The notes under the pieces are model-generated. The model saw nothing but the letters and a program-made list of their open reading frames with translations. It did not search any database and had not been told where the DNA came from. A stretch of DNA of 64,000 nt, from assembly GCF_000235365.1 (NCBI RefSeq), contig NC_016450.1, positions 310,001 through 374,000 on the forward strand, read 5' to 3'. Source of the stretch: Eremothecium cymbalariae DBVPG#7215 (lineage: Eukaryota > Ascomycota > Saccharomycetes > Saccharomycetales > Saccharomycetaceae). The position numbers and the translations under genes are program-made. Shown piece by piece: positions 19,672 through 31,560 of this stretch (positions are counted from its first letter, which is position 1; every line of letters starts with the position of its first letter).

Positions 19672-20331
19672 ATGGATCTTTTTAATAAAGTAAAGAGTGC
19701 AATTGGTGAGGATAATCTTAGCAAGTTGCAAGAGGAGGTGACGCAGAGGATTTCTAAGACGTCTCTTTCCGATGGTAAGAAAAATTCGAAGGATACCAGT
19801 GAAGGAGGCAGCTATATCGGCGGGAAGTATGGGTCTACTGTAAATGATGATTCGGTTGCGACTGATTCTTATGGAAGCAGTAATATTGGTTCTCAGGGAT
19901 TTCGGAACGATGAAAATGATGATTCTAAGGATTACCGGAAATCTGAGTCCTATAATATACGCAGTGATAATGATGATGATCAGTTTGGCTCAAATAACGA
20001 ACCTTACTCCGACAATGATGGAAATTATGGGTCGAAGACTGATTCCTATGGATCTAGTGTGAACTATGGTTCCAAGAAATCTGATTCTTACGGCTCCCGT
20101 AATGACGACGACGCCAACAACTATGGTTCCAAGAAATCCAGTTCGTACGGCTCCCGTAATGACGACAACAACTATGGTTCCAAGAATTCAGGGTTTCACG
20201 GTTCCCGTAATGACGATGCTAGCGGTGATAAGGCTTCTGGTGATTATGGTACTACATCAAGGACTGGCGATTCAATTTATAACAGAGGTGATTGCTACGG
20301 CGAACGCAATGACAATTATAATGATAACTAG
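19672..20331 (+). CDS. DDR48: DDR48-like stress protein
   Basis: The 219-residue product starts MDLFNKVKSAIGEDNLSKL, close to the start of Ddr48, followed by a hydrophilic region rich in Asp, Asn, Ser, Gly and Tyr. Nine YGS triplets occur, most in alternating units of the type NYGSKKSDSYGSRNDD between residues about 125 and 180. Ddr48 is a DNA-damage, heat- and osmotic-stress-induced protein of uncertain biochemical role (family knowledge). This copy is about half the S. cerevisiae length (430), with fewer repeats. The start is the ATG at 19672; a longer frame opens at a TTG. Position next to HOT1 and a GRE1/SIP18-type gene matches the S. cerevisiae DDR48 neighbourhood. Confidence 0.82.
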   Translation: MDLFNKVKSAIGEDNLSKLQEEVTQRISKTSLSDGKKNSKDTSEGGSYIGGKYGSTVNDDSVATDSYGSSNIGSQGFRNDENDDSKDYRKSESYNIRSDNDDDQFGSNNEPYSDNDGNYGSKTDSYGSSVNYGSKKSDSYGSRNDDDANNYGSKKSSSYGSRNDDNNYGSKNSGFHGSRNDDASGDKASGDYGTTSRTGDSIYNRGDCYGERNDNYNDN

Positions 20332-20485
20332 TGTTATTAACAGCAGGACCTTGATATTGGCTCCGTGCTTGTATACAGGTCAGCTAATCAAGGAATTTCT
20401 TGTCTGATTTGTCTATGCTAATATATTGGATTTTATAACATAAATAGTATGTATATAACTTAAAAGAAAAAGAATATGGTTTAGC

Positions 20486-22648
<2,163 letters not shown>

Positions 22649-23392
22649 CTAGTATTAAAACCTCTATGCTTTAACCCAAAATTAAACGCTCCGGATATCT
22701 AAAATCTCAAATACCTTGAATTATATGTTATCTGTCCCCCCTGATAACTAATTTGCTAAACTAAATTCTCAATTTTACGTTGTGTACGTTGTTCGACAAA
22801 ACGATTCTTATCGCTGGAAATTTTCTTTTCGCTTCGAGCTTCCCGTATCAGTGTGATACAAAAACGGTTGCGTTCAAACGGGAACAATGGAAAAAACGGT
22901 GGAAAACCTTAATGCTCGAAACTGCAGAGTTTGAAGAACTTAAAACATTAAAAGAAAAGTATGGGTAAAAGATTCTTTCGGTCCCGCCAGCGTACATGCA
23001 GGGACCTATTCTTTAAAGCAGGCACACCAGACGAAATAGGAGTGTGTGTTCTATTATCACGTGATGTGTTGGTCATAACTGTCTTCTAGAAATAGGGTAT
23101 TCATTCTAAGGGAATTTGCGGACATTCCATTTTTTAATATTATCGATTGTAAACTAATCTCTTTTAGAAATATAGCCAATAGTGGTACTCAGTTTGGGGC
23201 TTCTATGTGGATGTTACACACATGTTGTTTCTAAGGAAGTTTTTAATTTCTGATTCTTTGCATTTATGGCATTAAACCCTCGCTTCGTGAGAATCAGCAA
23301 TTTTTGATTTAGTATATAGTGCTTTGTCTGTAGGGTTTAAAAGGTTGTAGTTCGTATATAGGACATGGGGCATAGTGCTGGAATCTTAATTT
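22649..23392. other. Divergent HOT1/FMP40 promoter region
   Basis: About 740 bases. A 10-base palindrome with a CACGTG core (ATCACGTGAT, 23056-23065) lies about 330 bases upstream of FMP40. A 62-codon frame (22780-22968) lacks an ATG start and family features. Nothing else is recognised. Confidence 0.55.
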
Positions 23393-25390
23393 ATGGCAGA
23401 TACTCGAAGAATATTGCAAGCTCTTAAAGAGTGTGGGACTTCTAGCGTCATTCGGTATTTAACAGCTGACCATGCAATTCCGACGGTTAGCCAGGGGATA
23501 ACAGTGTATCTTTCGAAGGATGCGAAAATGAAATCACCATTTCACACGCCCAGAATAGTGAAAAATGGTGACCGATGCCCTCATTATGCCTATGTTGTTC
23601 CTGAGGTAAGACGCCATTATAAGCCACTATTATTCTCGGACAGGGCTTTAAACGACCTGGGGCTTATTAAGGATGACCATTTGGTAGAGTATTGCCAGGG
23701 GTCTAAAATATACTACGATAATGATTCGAATATCTTTCCGTATGCCTTAGCCTATGCAGGCTTTCAATTTGGTGAGTTTGCAGGGCAGCTTGGGGATGGG
23801 CGTGTCTCAAACCTCTTTGAATTGCGGGATTCAAAGGGGCAGTGTCAGGTCATACAGTTAAAGGGGAGTGGTTTAACCCCATTTTCGCGGTTTGCTGATG
23901 GGAATGCAGTACTAAGGTCGAGTATTAGAGAATTTTTGGTTTCAGAAACGTTGCATGCAATTGGGATTCCGACTACGAGGGCTCTACAGTTGACTCTACT
24001 TCCTGGCACAAAGGCAAAGAGGGGTAGTCTCGAAACGTGTGCCATGGTTACTAGATTTGCACCTTCCTGGATTCGATTAGGGAACTTTGATCTTTTCAGA
24101 TGGAGAGGAGATGACAAAGGGCTCTTTCAGCTAACTGATTACTGTATTGACCATGTATTTAACAAGGGCGAGAACTTTCCAAGAAATCTATCAATTAACG
24201 TTTTTAGCTCAGATTATTTTCCTGATCCAGACGAGAAAATATCTGAAGGCTCTGAGGATATAGACCCAGTAGAAGACATATCTCTCTATGACTTGTTTTA
24301 TCGCCATGTAGTCAATTTAAATGCAGAATGTGTTGCTTATTGGCAGGCCTATGGATTTTGTAATGGCGTCTTAAATACAGACAATACGTCAATTTTGGGT
24401 CTTTCTTTGGACTTTGGACCATTTGGATTTATGGACAAGTATCAGCCACGGTATACACCTAACCATGATGATATCAGCTATCGATATTCTTTTGAAAACC
24501 AGCCTAGTATTATATGGTGGAATCTATCCAAATTTGCGGAAGCTTTAGTTTTACTTTTAGGGTCTGGAACAAAGGATATTGAAACAGTGAAGTCGATTCA
24601 GAAAAGATCAGAGTTTTCGGCTGAACTAGTAGACAGCATATCTCAACGTGCTACATCAATAGCTCATCTATCGCGGAATGAATACAAATTTCGATTCACA
24701 GCCAAATATGCAGATCTTATGGCTAAGCGTTTAGGTATTAGTCTCGATCTACCTTCTTTAACCGATGACAATGTTACCCAAATAGCCGCAAAAGTGAGAG
24801 AGTTTATGGAAAAGATAGTTTCCCCTTTGCTGGAAATCCTCCATGTTACTCAGGTAGATTACAATAATTTCTTTGTCGCACTTCAAAACTACAATGGTTC
24901 ATTTACAGATATCAATAATGGCATTGAAGGGTTAGATAAGAATTTAGTTGAACTATTTTTTACCAGAGAGCAAGTTCAAAAGTTGTCTGTAAATTATAAT
25001 AGAGGCGTTTCAGATTCTGGTTTTTCCAAAATATTGGTCGAAACGTTAGGCAAACTCTTTGTATGGACTGTCCACTATAAACAATACATTCCCTCTTATG
25101 ATAAACGATATGAAATTCAAAGGAAAGTAAACCCACATTTTGTTCCTCGAAACCACATATTTGAAGAAGTACTTGATGATATAATATACCGCCAAAGAGA
25201 CTTTCTAGATGATCCGGACTATACTACCGATCTTGATCTACTAACGAAGTTGTATCATATGAGTACTAATCCTTTTGAGCCGGAGTTATGGAAACATTAT
25301 TTAGATGATAGTTTTGTTAAAAAATGGGTACATGGTACAACAGAAATGAGCAACGAAAGTTGTATGAAGCAATGTGGTTGTTCCAGTTAA
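23393..25390 (+). CDS. FMP40: SelO-family protein AMPylator Fmp40
   Basis: SelO pseudokinases transfer AMP to Ser, Thr or Tyr of proteins, in mitochondria in yeast, in response to oxidative stress (family knowledge). The 665 residues (yeast 688) show the inverted kinase-like active site: QVIQLKGSG with the nucleotide-binding Lys, then RFADGNAVLRSSIREFLVSE, and the metal site region NTDNTSILGLSLDFGPFGFM. The protein ends CGCSS; the Cys before the final two Ser stands where some animal and bacterial SelO proteins have selenocysteine. The N-terminus (MADTRRILQALKECG) is weakly basic and only a modest presequence, so mitochondrial import is inferred from the family. The ATG at 23393 is the first in frame. 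Confidence 0.93.
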   Translation: MADTRRILQALKECGTSSVIRYLTADHAIPTVSQGITVYLSKDAKMKSPFHTPRIVKNGDRCPHYAYVVPEVRRHYKPLLFSDRALNDLGLIKDDHLVEYCQGSKIYYDNDSNIFPYALAYAGFQFGEFAGQLGDGRVSNLFELRDSKGQCQVIQLKGSGLTPFSRFADGNAVLRSSIREFLVSETLHAIGIPTTRALQLTLLPGTKAKRGSLETCAMVTRFAPSWIRLGNFDLFRWRGDDKGLFQLTDYCIDHVFNKGENFPRNLSINVFSSDYFPDPDEKISEGSEDIDPVEDISLYDLFYRHVVNLNAECVAYWQAYGFCNGVLNTDNTSILGLSLDFGPFGFMDKYQPRYTPNHDDISYRYSFENQPSIIWWNLSKFAEALVLLLGSGTKDIETVKSIQKRSEFSAELVDSISQRATSIAHLSRNEYKFRFTAKYADLMAKRLGISLDLPSLTDDNVTQIAAKVREFMEKIVSPLLEILHVTQVDYNNFFVALQNYNGSFTDINNGIEGLDKNLVELFFTREQVQKLSVNYNRGVSDSGFSKILVETLGKLFVWTVHYKQYIPSYDKRYEIQRKVNPHFVPRNHIFEEVLDDIIYRQRDFLDDPDYTTDLDLLTKLYHMSTNPFEPELWKHYLDDSFVKKWVHGTTEMSNESCMKQCGCSS

Positions 25391-25853
25391 TTAGAATAGT
25401 TTTTGCTTTTGAAATGAATGTGAGTACTTTAATTTCTATATACTCCATTCGTTTTGTTATTGTGCAGATTTTAGTAACAAAAGTGAAAGTAGAGTTTCAA
25501 AAGTTGTAGTTTCAAACAAAACTCAAGATGTCGCGGAAGATAAATCGCAACCAGTTAATTTCTGTTTTCCAGAACCATTTCGCAATTCAAATATTTATCA
25601 ATGACTAATCGAAATTACAGTAATCTTAGCTTTACGAAATCTAAAGACCTCAAGATATTTCTCTACTATTTCATATGATACAATATTGTCTCTTAGCATC
25701 TTCGCACTTTTCTGCGCAGACGTAAAAACTCAATTTGGAAGGAATAGTTTCGTTGGTTACAAATACAATATATAAAAACAAATAGCCATTTACGTCTGGT
25801 CTTCCAATTCTTTATCTACCATAACAAAAAAATAATAGTTGAAGTACCTACCG
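25391..25853. other. FMP40 3' flank and promoter of the next gene
   Basis: About 460 AT-rich bases. A TATATAAA box (25769-25776) lies 78 bases before the ATG at 25854, typical of regulated yeast promoters. No other site or RNA gene is seen. Confidence 0.55.
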
Positions 25854-28067
25854 ATGTCAAATAATAACGACTTGTTTGCTCCATTTCGGTTCCTTACAGA
25901 TAGCCAAGAATCTGTGGCTAACGCAACCAGCATGACATGCAGTCTTTCTTCTTCCGAGCATCGTCATTACGCGAATATTCTGCTAGCTCATCAAAAGAAC
26001 AATCAAGGATTTGCAAATTCCCAATATGCTTTTACAAATAATTCTGTGGCAAATCCAGTTCATGATCATTTTAGTTCACAGCGGGGTATCCCTCCGACTG
26101 TCCACCAATTTAGAACTACAGGGGATGACTATCATAAAGAGGAATTTTCATTTCTTCATATTATAGACGGATCTGATGACGAATCAATGATGGATTACAG
26201 GTATTCTTGTATGCCTACGCCCTACATGGATTATCAAACTACCATTGAAGCGCGGCTTGCGGAAGCTACTAGGCTTGAAAATGAGGTTATTGGGAGACCA
26301 CTTAGTTATTCAATGAATAGATATTCAATTAGAATGGATGAGAAGCCTAGGTCAAAAAAAATGTTGCCAATAATGCCACAAATTCCAGCGGTGCCAATGG
26401 TATCTTATAAATCCGACCCTGTAAACACCTGTCCTGAGTCAGAGTTTATTAAGAGGTTCCGAGACATATCTTTAGCTAGCGACAAACAGTCTTTCCAAAC
26501 AGATTTCAACAAACAACCGGATGTAACACATAAAGAATACCAACTAGATAAGAATGCCACAGTGTCGAGCTTGAATTTGACTCCAAAGAATCCAATTGTT
26601 GCTCAAAATTCCATCCTGGATGCCACAGAAAATAGTAATGACCATACTGCTGACAGAGAAGCTCGAGCCTTAGGAACCAGGCAACAGCAGGGACAGCCGC
26701 TACAAGATACTACTTCTGTGATAAATATATCTATGGAAAAGGTAGAGCCAGAAAAACCTTCCTTAGAAAACTTCAAAAATACTGACAATTGTGACCGTTC
26801 CATTCTAACTAAAGTGAGAATCAGCGGACAAGGAACACAGCCAAGCGATTTTCAAAATAATTATATGGGTGACTCAAATAAAAGCAGAGAGCATCCTAAT
26901 GAGGAACATTCTTTTAGCAGTGCAGAAATAAAATCTTTGGAAAGATCTAGCATGGATTCTAGAGAAATTGGAGAATTCTTAGTTCCGAATAGTTCAATAC
27001 TAGGGGTTAGCGAGAAGAACGATGAGGTCGCACAAAATTCTGTGGGGTTTCAACAGCCTGAGATTAGAACTAGTGTTTTAAGCCATGTAGGATCCAATGC
27101 ATCACACCCCGTAGCTTCTCTAAAAACCTCATTTGCTAACTCAAATTCAGACGGAGAGTCAATTAATAAGTTGGGTGATACGAAAGGACAGGTTGAAGTA
27201 TTGAATATTCCAAATCTGGAAGTTATGAATAATAATGAAGAAGCATTAAGACCCAGGAAGATGCGTAAAACGTGGCGCGGTGTACGTGCTAAGATGGTTT
27301 CCTCACGGACTTCAAGTTTACTAAGCTTCAACGATACTCGCAATTTTGGTAGCCACACGAAGAACAAATACTTAGAAACTAACAGCACCAAAAAACCGTG
27401 GATCAGGAAAGTACATGAAACACATCAGCGAATATTAAGAACAGCGACAAGAGTTATGTTTAGTAAAATTGACGAATTCCAAGGGATGAGTTTTGATCGT
27501 TTATCAGAGGCGGCCAAGAGTTTTGATTTCAAGGGAGCGGAACAGCAATCGCTCTCAATAAGCCAAGACACCAGTAACTCTAATAGTGAATGCAGTAACA
27601 GTAATACACAACAGAGCATACAAAATACTGAATACGTTCGACCAGCCTATGTATATAAAGACGCGTCTCAAATGAACGTTTGTTCGCGTCCATTAGTCAT
27701 ACCTACCCCAGCGCCAGTCGTGAACGAACGTCTGAAATATCAACTACCAAACAACTTTCAGCACTCCTCTATGTCTGATAACTCAACAAAACTTTCACTG
27801 AAGTACCTGACATGCGTATATCCAAATCTGACTCAGTATCGAACTACATTAAGCGATTCACCCAATTTTAAACCGCAGAAGATGTATTCTAATTCTTCAA
27901 TGCCATCTGTATGGAAAATGAAAAACAAGCAAACCGGTACAAAATTCAATATAAATAACCATAATACCAGTATTAACCTAGTACAAAACATTCCCCTGCA
28001 GTTTATGGGCTTGAAGCAAGAGAAATCTTTGCCTGACAACACTCATGGAATGTACGGGTACTTGTAA
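25854..28067 (+). CDS. Unrecognised 737-residue Ser/Asn-rich protein
   Basis: I do not recognise this gene. From the ATG at 25854 (a frame from TTG at 25839 is five codons longer) it encodes 737 residues starting MSNNNDLFAPFRFLTDSQES. The composition is rich in Ser, Asn, Gln and Lys, with no signal peptide or membrane segment, so it is probably cytosolic or nuclear and largely disordered. More structured-looking parts are MPTPYMDYQTTIEARLAEAT (about 120-140), a Pro-rich MLPIMPQIPAVPMVSY stretch (about 170-190), a basic patch RPRKMRKTWRGVRAKMVSSR (about 465-485), and a C-terminal part with KLSLKYLTCVYPNLTQY. The length, codon use and lack of stops argue for a real gene. It lies between FMP40 and a Lon gene absent from S. 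cerevisiae. A fast-evolving regulator is possible but unproven. Confidence 0.8.
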   Translation: MSNNNDLFAPFRFLTDSQESVANATSMTCSLSSSEHRHYANILLAHQKNNQGFANSQYAFTNNSVANPVHDHFSSQRGIPPTVHQFRTTGDDYHKEEFSFLHIIDGSDDESMMDYRYSCMPTPYMDYQTTIEARLAEATRLENEVIGRPLSYSMNRYSIRMDEKPRSKKMLPIMPQIPAVPMVSYKSDPVNTCPESEFIKRFRDISLASDKQSFQTDFNKQPDVTHKEYQLDKNATVSSLNLTPKNPIVAQNSILDATENSNDHTADREARALGTRQQQGQPLQDTTSVINISMEKVEPEKPSLENFKNTDNCDRSILTKVRISGQGTQPSDFQNNYMGDSNKSREHPNEEHSFSSAEIKSLERSSMDSREIGEFLVPNSSILGVSEKNDEVAQNSVGFQQPEIRTSVLSHVGSNASHPVASLKTSFANSNSDGESINKLGDTKGQVEVLNIPNLEVMNNNEEALRPRKMRKTWRGVRAKMVSSRTSSLLSFNDTRNFGSHTKNKYLETNSTKKPWIRKVHETHQRILRTATRVMFSKIDEFQGMSFDRLSEAAKSFDFKGAEQQSLSISQDTSNSNSECSNSNTQQSIQNTEYVRPAYVYKDASQMNVCSRPLVIPTPAPVVNERLKYQLPNNFQHSSMSDNSTKLSLKYLTCVYPNLTQYRTTLSDSPNFKPQKMYSNSSMPSVWKMKNKQTGTKFNINNHNTSINLVQNIPLQFMGLKQEKSLPDNTHGMYGYL

Positions 28068-28476
28068 TCCATCGTGACAGCACAAAAGTAACATTTACAA
28101 AAAAAATAACACCATTTGTCACTTTTGTACAACGTTGTATCTCTTTCGTTACTAGTCTCTCATATAAATAATAATTAGGTACTACTACCATTAATTATAG
28201 ATGCAAATTCAAGTTCGATACTCATTTATCTTCCTTGTTTTATAGGAAGATGCTTTCATTTGAAAACACAGTCACGAGGATGCGTCAGTGTCCTACTGAA
28301 ATTTCCGTGACGAATGATGAATATCGTTTGAACTTTAATGTTGAAGTTCCCCGTATTTAAATATGACTTTTCGGGGTTTGACGTTAACAATATACCAAAT
28401 CAAGTCTTAACTGAAAACTGTTTTATTCAACGAAGACCAGTAGAACTTTAGTTGTTTCAAAGTTAAGTTAGAAGTT
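28068..28476. other. Promoter region of the Lon gene
   Basis: About 410 bases between tandem plus-strand genes. A TATTTAAATA palindrome (28354-28363) about 115 bases before the ATG may serve as a TATA element. I see no oleate-response-type CGG/CCG pair with standard spacing. Confidence 0.5.
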
Positions 28477-31400
28477 ATGGTGTCTTCAATGATCGATAAG
28501 AAGGGTCAGCTTAAGCTGGATAAGGTCCCTTGCTTCAGTTTATATGATATGCAGAACCTAGTTCCCTTACCGGGGATATTCTACAGCGTGAAGCTGACTA
28601 AACAGAATGGTACGAAACTTTTACAAGGGTTAAAGGCTGAACCGGGTTTTGAAAACCATGATTTATTGAAGAATATTAATATTGATGATATTACAAGGAC
28701 ACGAGAGTTGGATGATAGTGTTATGATGTCAATGCGGGTCTTTCAGGATAATAGTTATATGGTGAAAGATAAGAAGTCACCTTCTATCTATATTTGTTTG
28801 ATCCCAGCTGCAGATCATAGTATAGGGTGTATTTCGGTGATTAGTGAAGTACAGTTTGAAGGTTTGAGCTGTACAATCACATTCAGGTTGTTGGCGAGAG
28901 CAGTTATTGACCAACCAGTTTTGAATATGAAAAATGAGCTTTGGTACAGCCCAGTAACTGTGTTAGATGATTTGAAACTGATTTCTTCTTGGAACCAGAA
29001 GCAACTAGATATCTCGAAGTATGGCGTATTTGATTCATTTAATAAATTAGATGCTTCTATCGAGGATTTTAAGGAAAGGTACAAGACTTCGATCAAGCAG
29101 CCCATTACTGAAAGTGGCCGAGCTTTGCTCATCTCTCCCTTAGCTAACTTCCTATACGTTTATTTGAAAAAATCACAATTTTCACGTTTATGGGAGACGT
29201 TAAAGATAATGTGCGCGGGGATTTCTGCGAAGAAGCCTGGCAAACAAACTGTTCTTGATTTCATGGCCTTGATGGATTTAGTGATTGCTGTGTTGCCTAC
29301 TACAGTACCCCAGAAGTTGCAATTTTTGGGTGCTACTGATCCGTCCTTAAGGATTACAAAGTTTGTTGAAGAACTTGTAAATTTTAATGAGATTTTCGTT
29401 GCCCTGCATCGAAGTTCTGAATACCTGGGTAGGCATTATGCATGTGCCACGGACTTGGAAAAAGCCAAGTTCCTTGCAAATCATTTCAAGTCATTAAATC
29501 TATATATTGATGATATGAAAAACAATAATTCTGATCGTGCCATGATGCGTGGATCTAAATCACCAGAAAAGTCATCCCGACAGGGGGTCCTTGGTACCCC
29601 CCCTGACAAGTCTGCTCAAGGATCATTTGGCAATGGTGACGGCGACGGTGATGACCTAGTAGAGTTGGGCAAATTTATTAACAGCTTAGAGTCAAAAAAC
29701 GTACACCCTGATGGAATTAAGATTCTCAAAAAAGCTTTCAAGAGAATTTCCAAGATGCAAACACAATACTCTGAATACCAAGTTCTACGTAATTATTTTG
29801 ATATCATCATGGAAATCCCGTTTGGAATCTATACTGAAAACAAATCAATAGACTTGGCTACTGCTAAAGAGAAGTTAGATAGCGACCATTATGGATTAGT
29901 TCAAGTGAAAAGGAGATTATTAGAGTACCTAAGTGTTTTAAAGCTTAGAGAAATGTTACACCAAACTGGACTTAAAGAAAAAGCGAATACTGATACCATC
30001 TCTGCTACTACTCCAGTAGTTAATGCGAGCATTAACAAAAGCTATCGGAAAACCCCAAAGCCGCCCTTCTTACTCCTCGTAGGCCCTCCGGGTGTCGGTA
30101 AAAGCTCCATCGCAAACAGTGTCGCTAATGTGCTCGGCCGTAAATTCCAACGCATATCTCTAGGCGGTGTCCACAACGAGGCAGATATCCGTGGCCACCG
30201 TCGAACCTACGTTGGTTCTATGACAGGTCAGATCATCAATGCTCTTTGTAAGGCAGGATGCATGAACCCCGTTATTCTTTTGGACGAGATAGATAAGGTG
30301 CTGGATATGAATTCTGGAACTGGCCGCCATGGCAGCCGCATCAACGGGGATCCTGGTGCTGCATTATTGGAAGTACTTGATCCGGAACAGAATGATTCCT
30401 TCATGGATCACTACGTCGGATTTCCAGTGGATTTGTCAAGAGTATTATTTTTGTGTACTGCAAATGACTTGTCTGGTCTCTCAGCACCCTTAAGAGACCG
30501 TATGGAACTAATCACCATAGAAGGTTATACTTCTCAAGAAAAAATCGCCATTGGCCGTGACTTTCTCCTCCCCAAGCAGATTAGTTTGAATAGTCTCGAC
30601 CTCATCGGTACCCATTTGGAACTAGCTCACGACGCCTGGGAGTCAATTGTCACAGAATATACAAGAGAGCCTGGCATTCGTAACTTAAACCGCCGAATAG
30701 CCGCAGTGGTCCGCGGCAAAGTTATCGAGCATGTTGAAAACAATATGCAATCCGAATCTCATCACACAATTTCGAAAGATCAATTACCGAAGTACTTAGG
30801 CCTTCCATTACACCCAATTGTCCATGAACTTACTTACCAAACTTCGTTTGCTCTCAAATACGGTAGCGTCAATGGCCTATCCTACAATTCTGACGGCTCA
30901 GGCAGCGTCCTCGTTTTCGAAGTTATTCGAAACGGCACTACCAAAGAAGCAGGCCCCATAGTCCACACCACGGGAAACCTGGGATCCATATTGGAAGAAT
31001 CCATACGCATATCCACAAGCCTCGTGAAATCCCTACTCATTCGCCAAATTGTCCACGATGAAAACCCTAATTCTACTAAACCCATCAAAGAATTTCTCTC
31101 CACAGAATGCCATCTACATGTCCCAATGGGTGCAATATCGAAAGACGGCCCTAGCGCAGGCGCCGCCATATCCCTAGCCTTGCTTTCCCTAGCATTTAAA
31201 CGACCAGTAGACACTAGACTCTGCATTACCGGCGAAATAACCTTGAGAGGCAAAATCCTCCCCGTCGGCGGCATAAAGGAAAAACTTCTCGGTGCTCAAC
31301 TCTACGGCATGTCTCATGCATTAATACCCAAGGGAAACCGCAACGACGTAATCCAAACTGTTTACCCCTACACAGATCAACAACAAGCGGCCTTAGATGA

Positions 31401-31560
31401 CCTTTCAATGCCTGAATTAAAAGAAATCCGCAGCAAAATAGGTATCAAAGTCTCCTACTGCAATGATCTTCATGACCTTGTCTCCAACGTATGGCCCCAT
31501 AACTCCTCAGTATTATGGTCCGACCAACTAAACCCAACACCACGCCCATACGCTCTATAA
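28477..31560 (+). CDS. Peroxisomal-type Lon protease
   Basis: ATP-dependent serine protease of the Lon family, 1027 residues. It has a long N-terminal substrate domain (LVPLPGIFYSVKL near 27-40), then an AAA+ module with Walker A GPPGVGKSS near 535 and Walker B VILLDEID near 598. The protease domain carries the Ser893-Lys934 dyad in DGPSAG and GGIKEK. The GGIKEK form, the absence of an N-terminal presequence and the AAA sequence resemble peroxisomal Lon (LONP2) more than mitochondrial Pim1, whose dyad Lys lies in GGLREK. S. cerevisiae has no peroxisomal Lon, though other yeasts do (family knowledge). The C-terminus reads PRPYAL, not a standard PTS1 tripeptide, so localisation is open. The inserted segment near 345-385 is low-complexity. 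Confidence 0.85.
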   Translation: MVSSMIDKKGQLKLDKVPCFSLYDMQNLVPLPGIFYSVKLTKQNGTKLLQGLKAEPGFENHDLLKNINIDDITRTRELDDSVMMSMRVFQDNSYMVKDKKSPSIYICLIPAADHSIGCISVISEVQFEGLSCTITFRLLARAVIDQPVLNMKNELWYSPVTVLDDLKLISSWNQKQLDISKYGVFDSFNKLDASIEDFKERYKTSIKQPITESGRALLISPLANFLYVYLKKSQFSRLWETLKIMCAGISAKKPGKQTVLDFMALMDLVIAVLPTTVPQKLQFLGATDPSLRITKFVEELVNFNEIFVALHRSSEYLGRHYACATDLEKAKFLANHFKSLNLYIDDMKNNNSDRAMMRGSKSPEKSSRQGVLGTPPDKSAQGSFGNGDGDGDDLVELGKFINSLESKNVHPDGIKILKKAFKRISKMQTQYSEYQVLRNYFDIIMEIPFGIYTENKSIDLATAKEKLDSDHYGLVQVKRRLLEYLSVLKLREMLHQTGLKEKANTDTISATTPVVNASINKSYRKTPKPPFLLLVGPPGVGKSSIANSVANVLGRKFQRISLGGVHNEADIRGHRRTYVGSMTGQIINALCKAGCMNPVILLDEIDKVLDMNSGTGRHGSRINGDPGAALLEVLDPEQNDSFMDHYVGFPVDLSRVLFLCTANDLSGLSAPLRDRMELITIEGYTSQEKIAIGRDFLLPKQISLNSLDLIGTHLELAHDAWESIVTEYTREPGIRNLNRRIAAVVRGKVIEHVENNMQSESHHTISKDQLPKYLGLPLHPIVHELTYQTSFALKYGSVNGLSYNSDGSGSVLVFEVIRNGTTKEAGPIVHTTGNLGSILEESIRISTSLVKSLLIRQIVHDENPNSTKPIKEFLSTECHLHVPMGAISKDGPSAGAAISLALLSLAFKRPVDTRLCITGEITLRGKILPVGGIKEKLLGAQLYGMSHALIPKGNRNDVIQTVYPYTDQQQAALDDLSMPELKEIRSKIGIKVSYCNDLHDLVSNVWPHNSSVLWSDQLNPTPRPYAL

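Noticed and set aside
22780..22968. 62-codon frame upstream of FMP40
   Set aside because: It has no ATG at the reported start and no family features.
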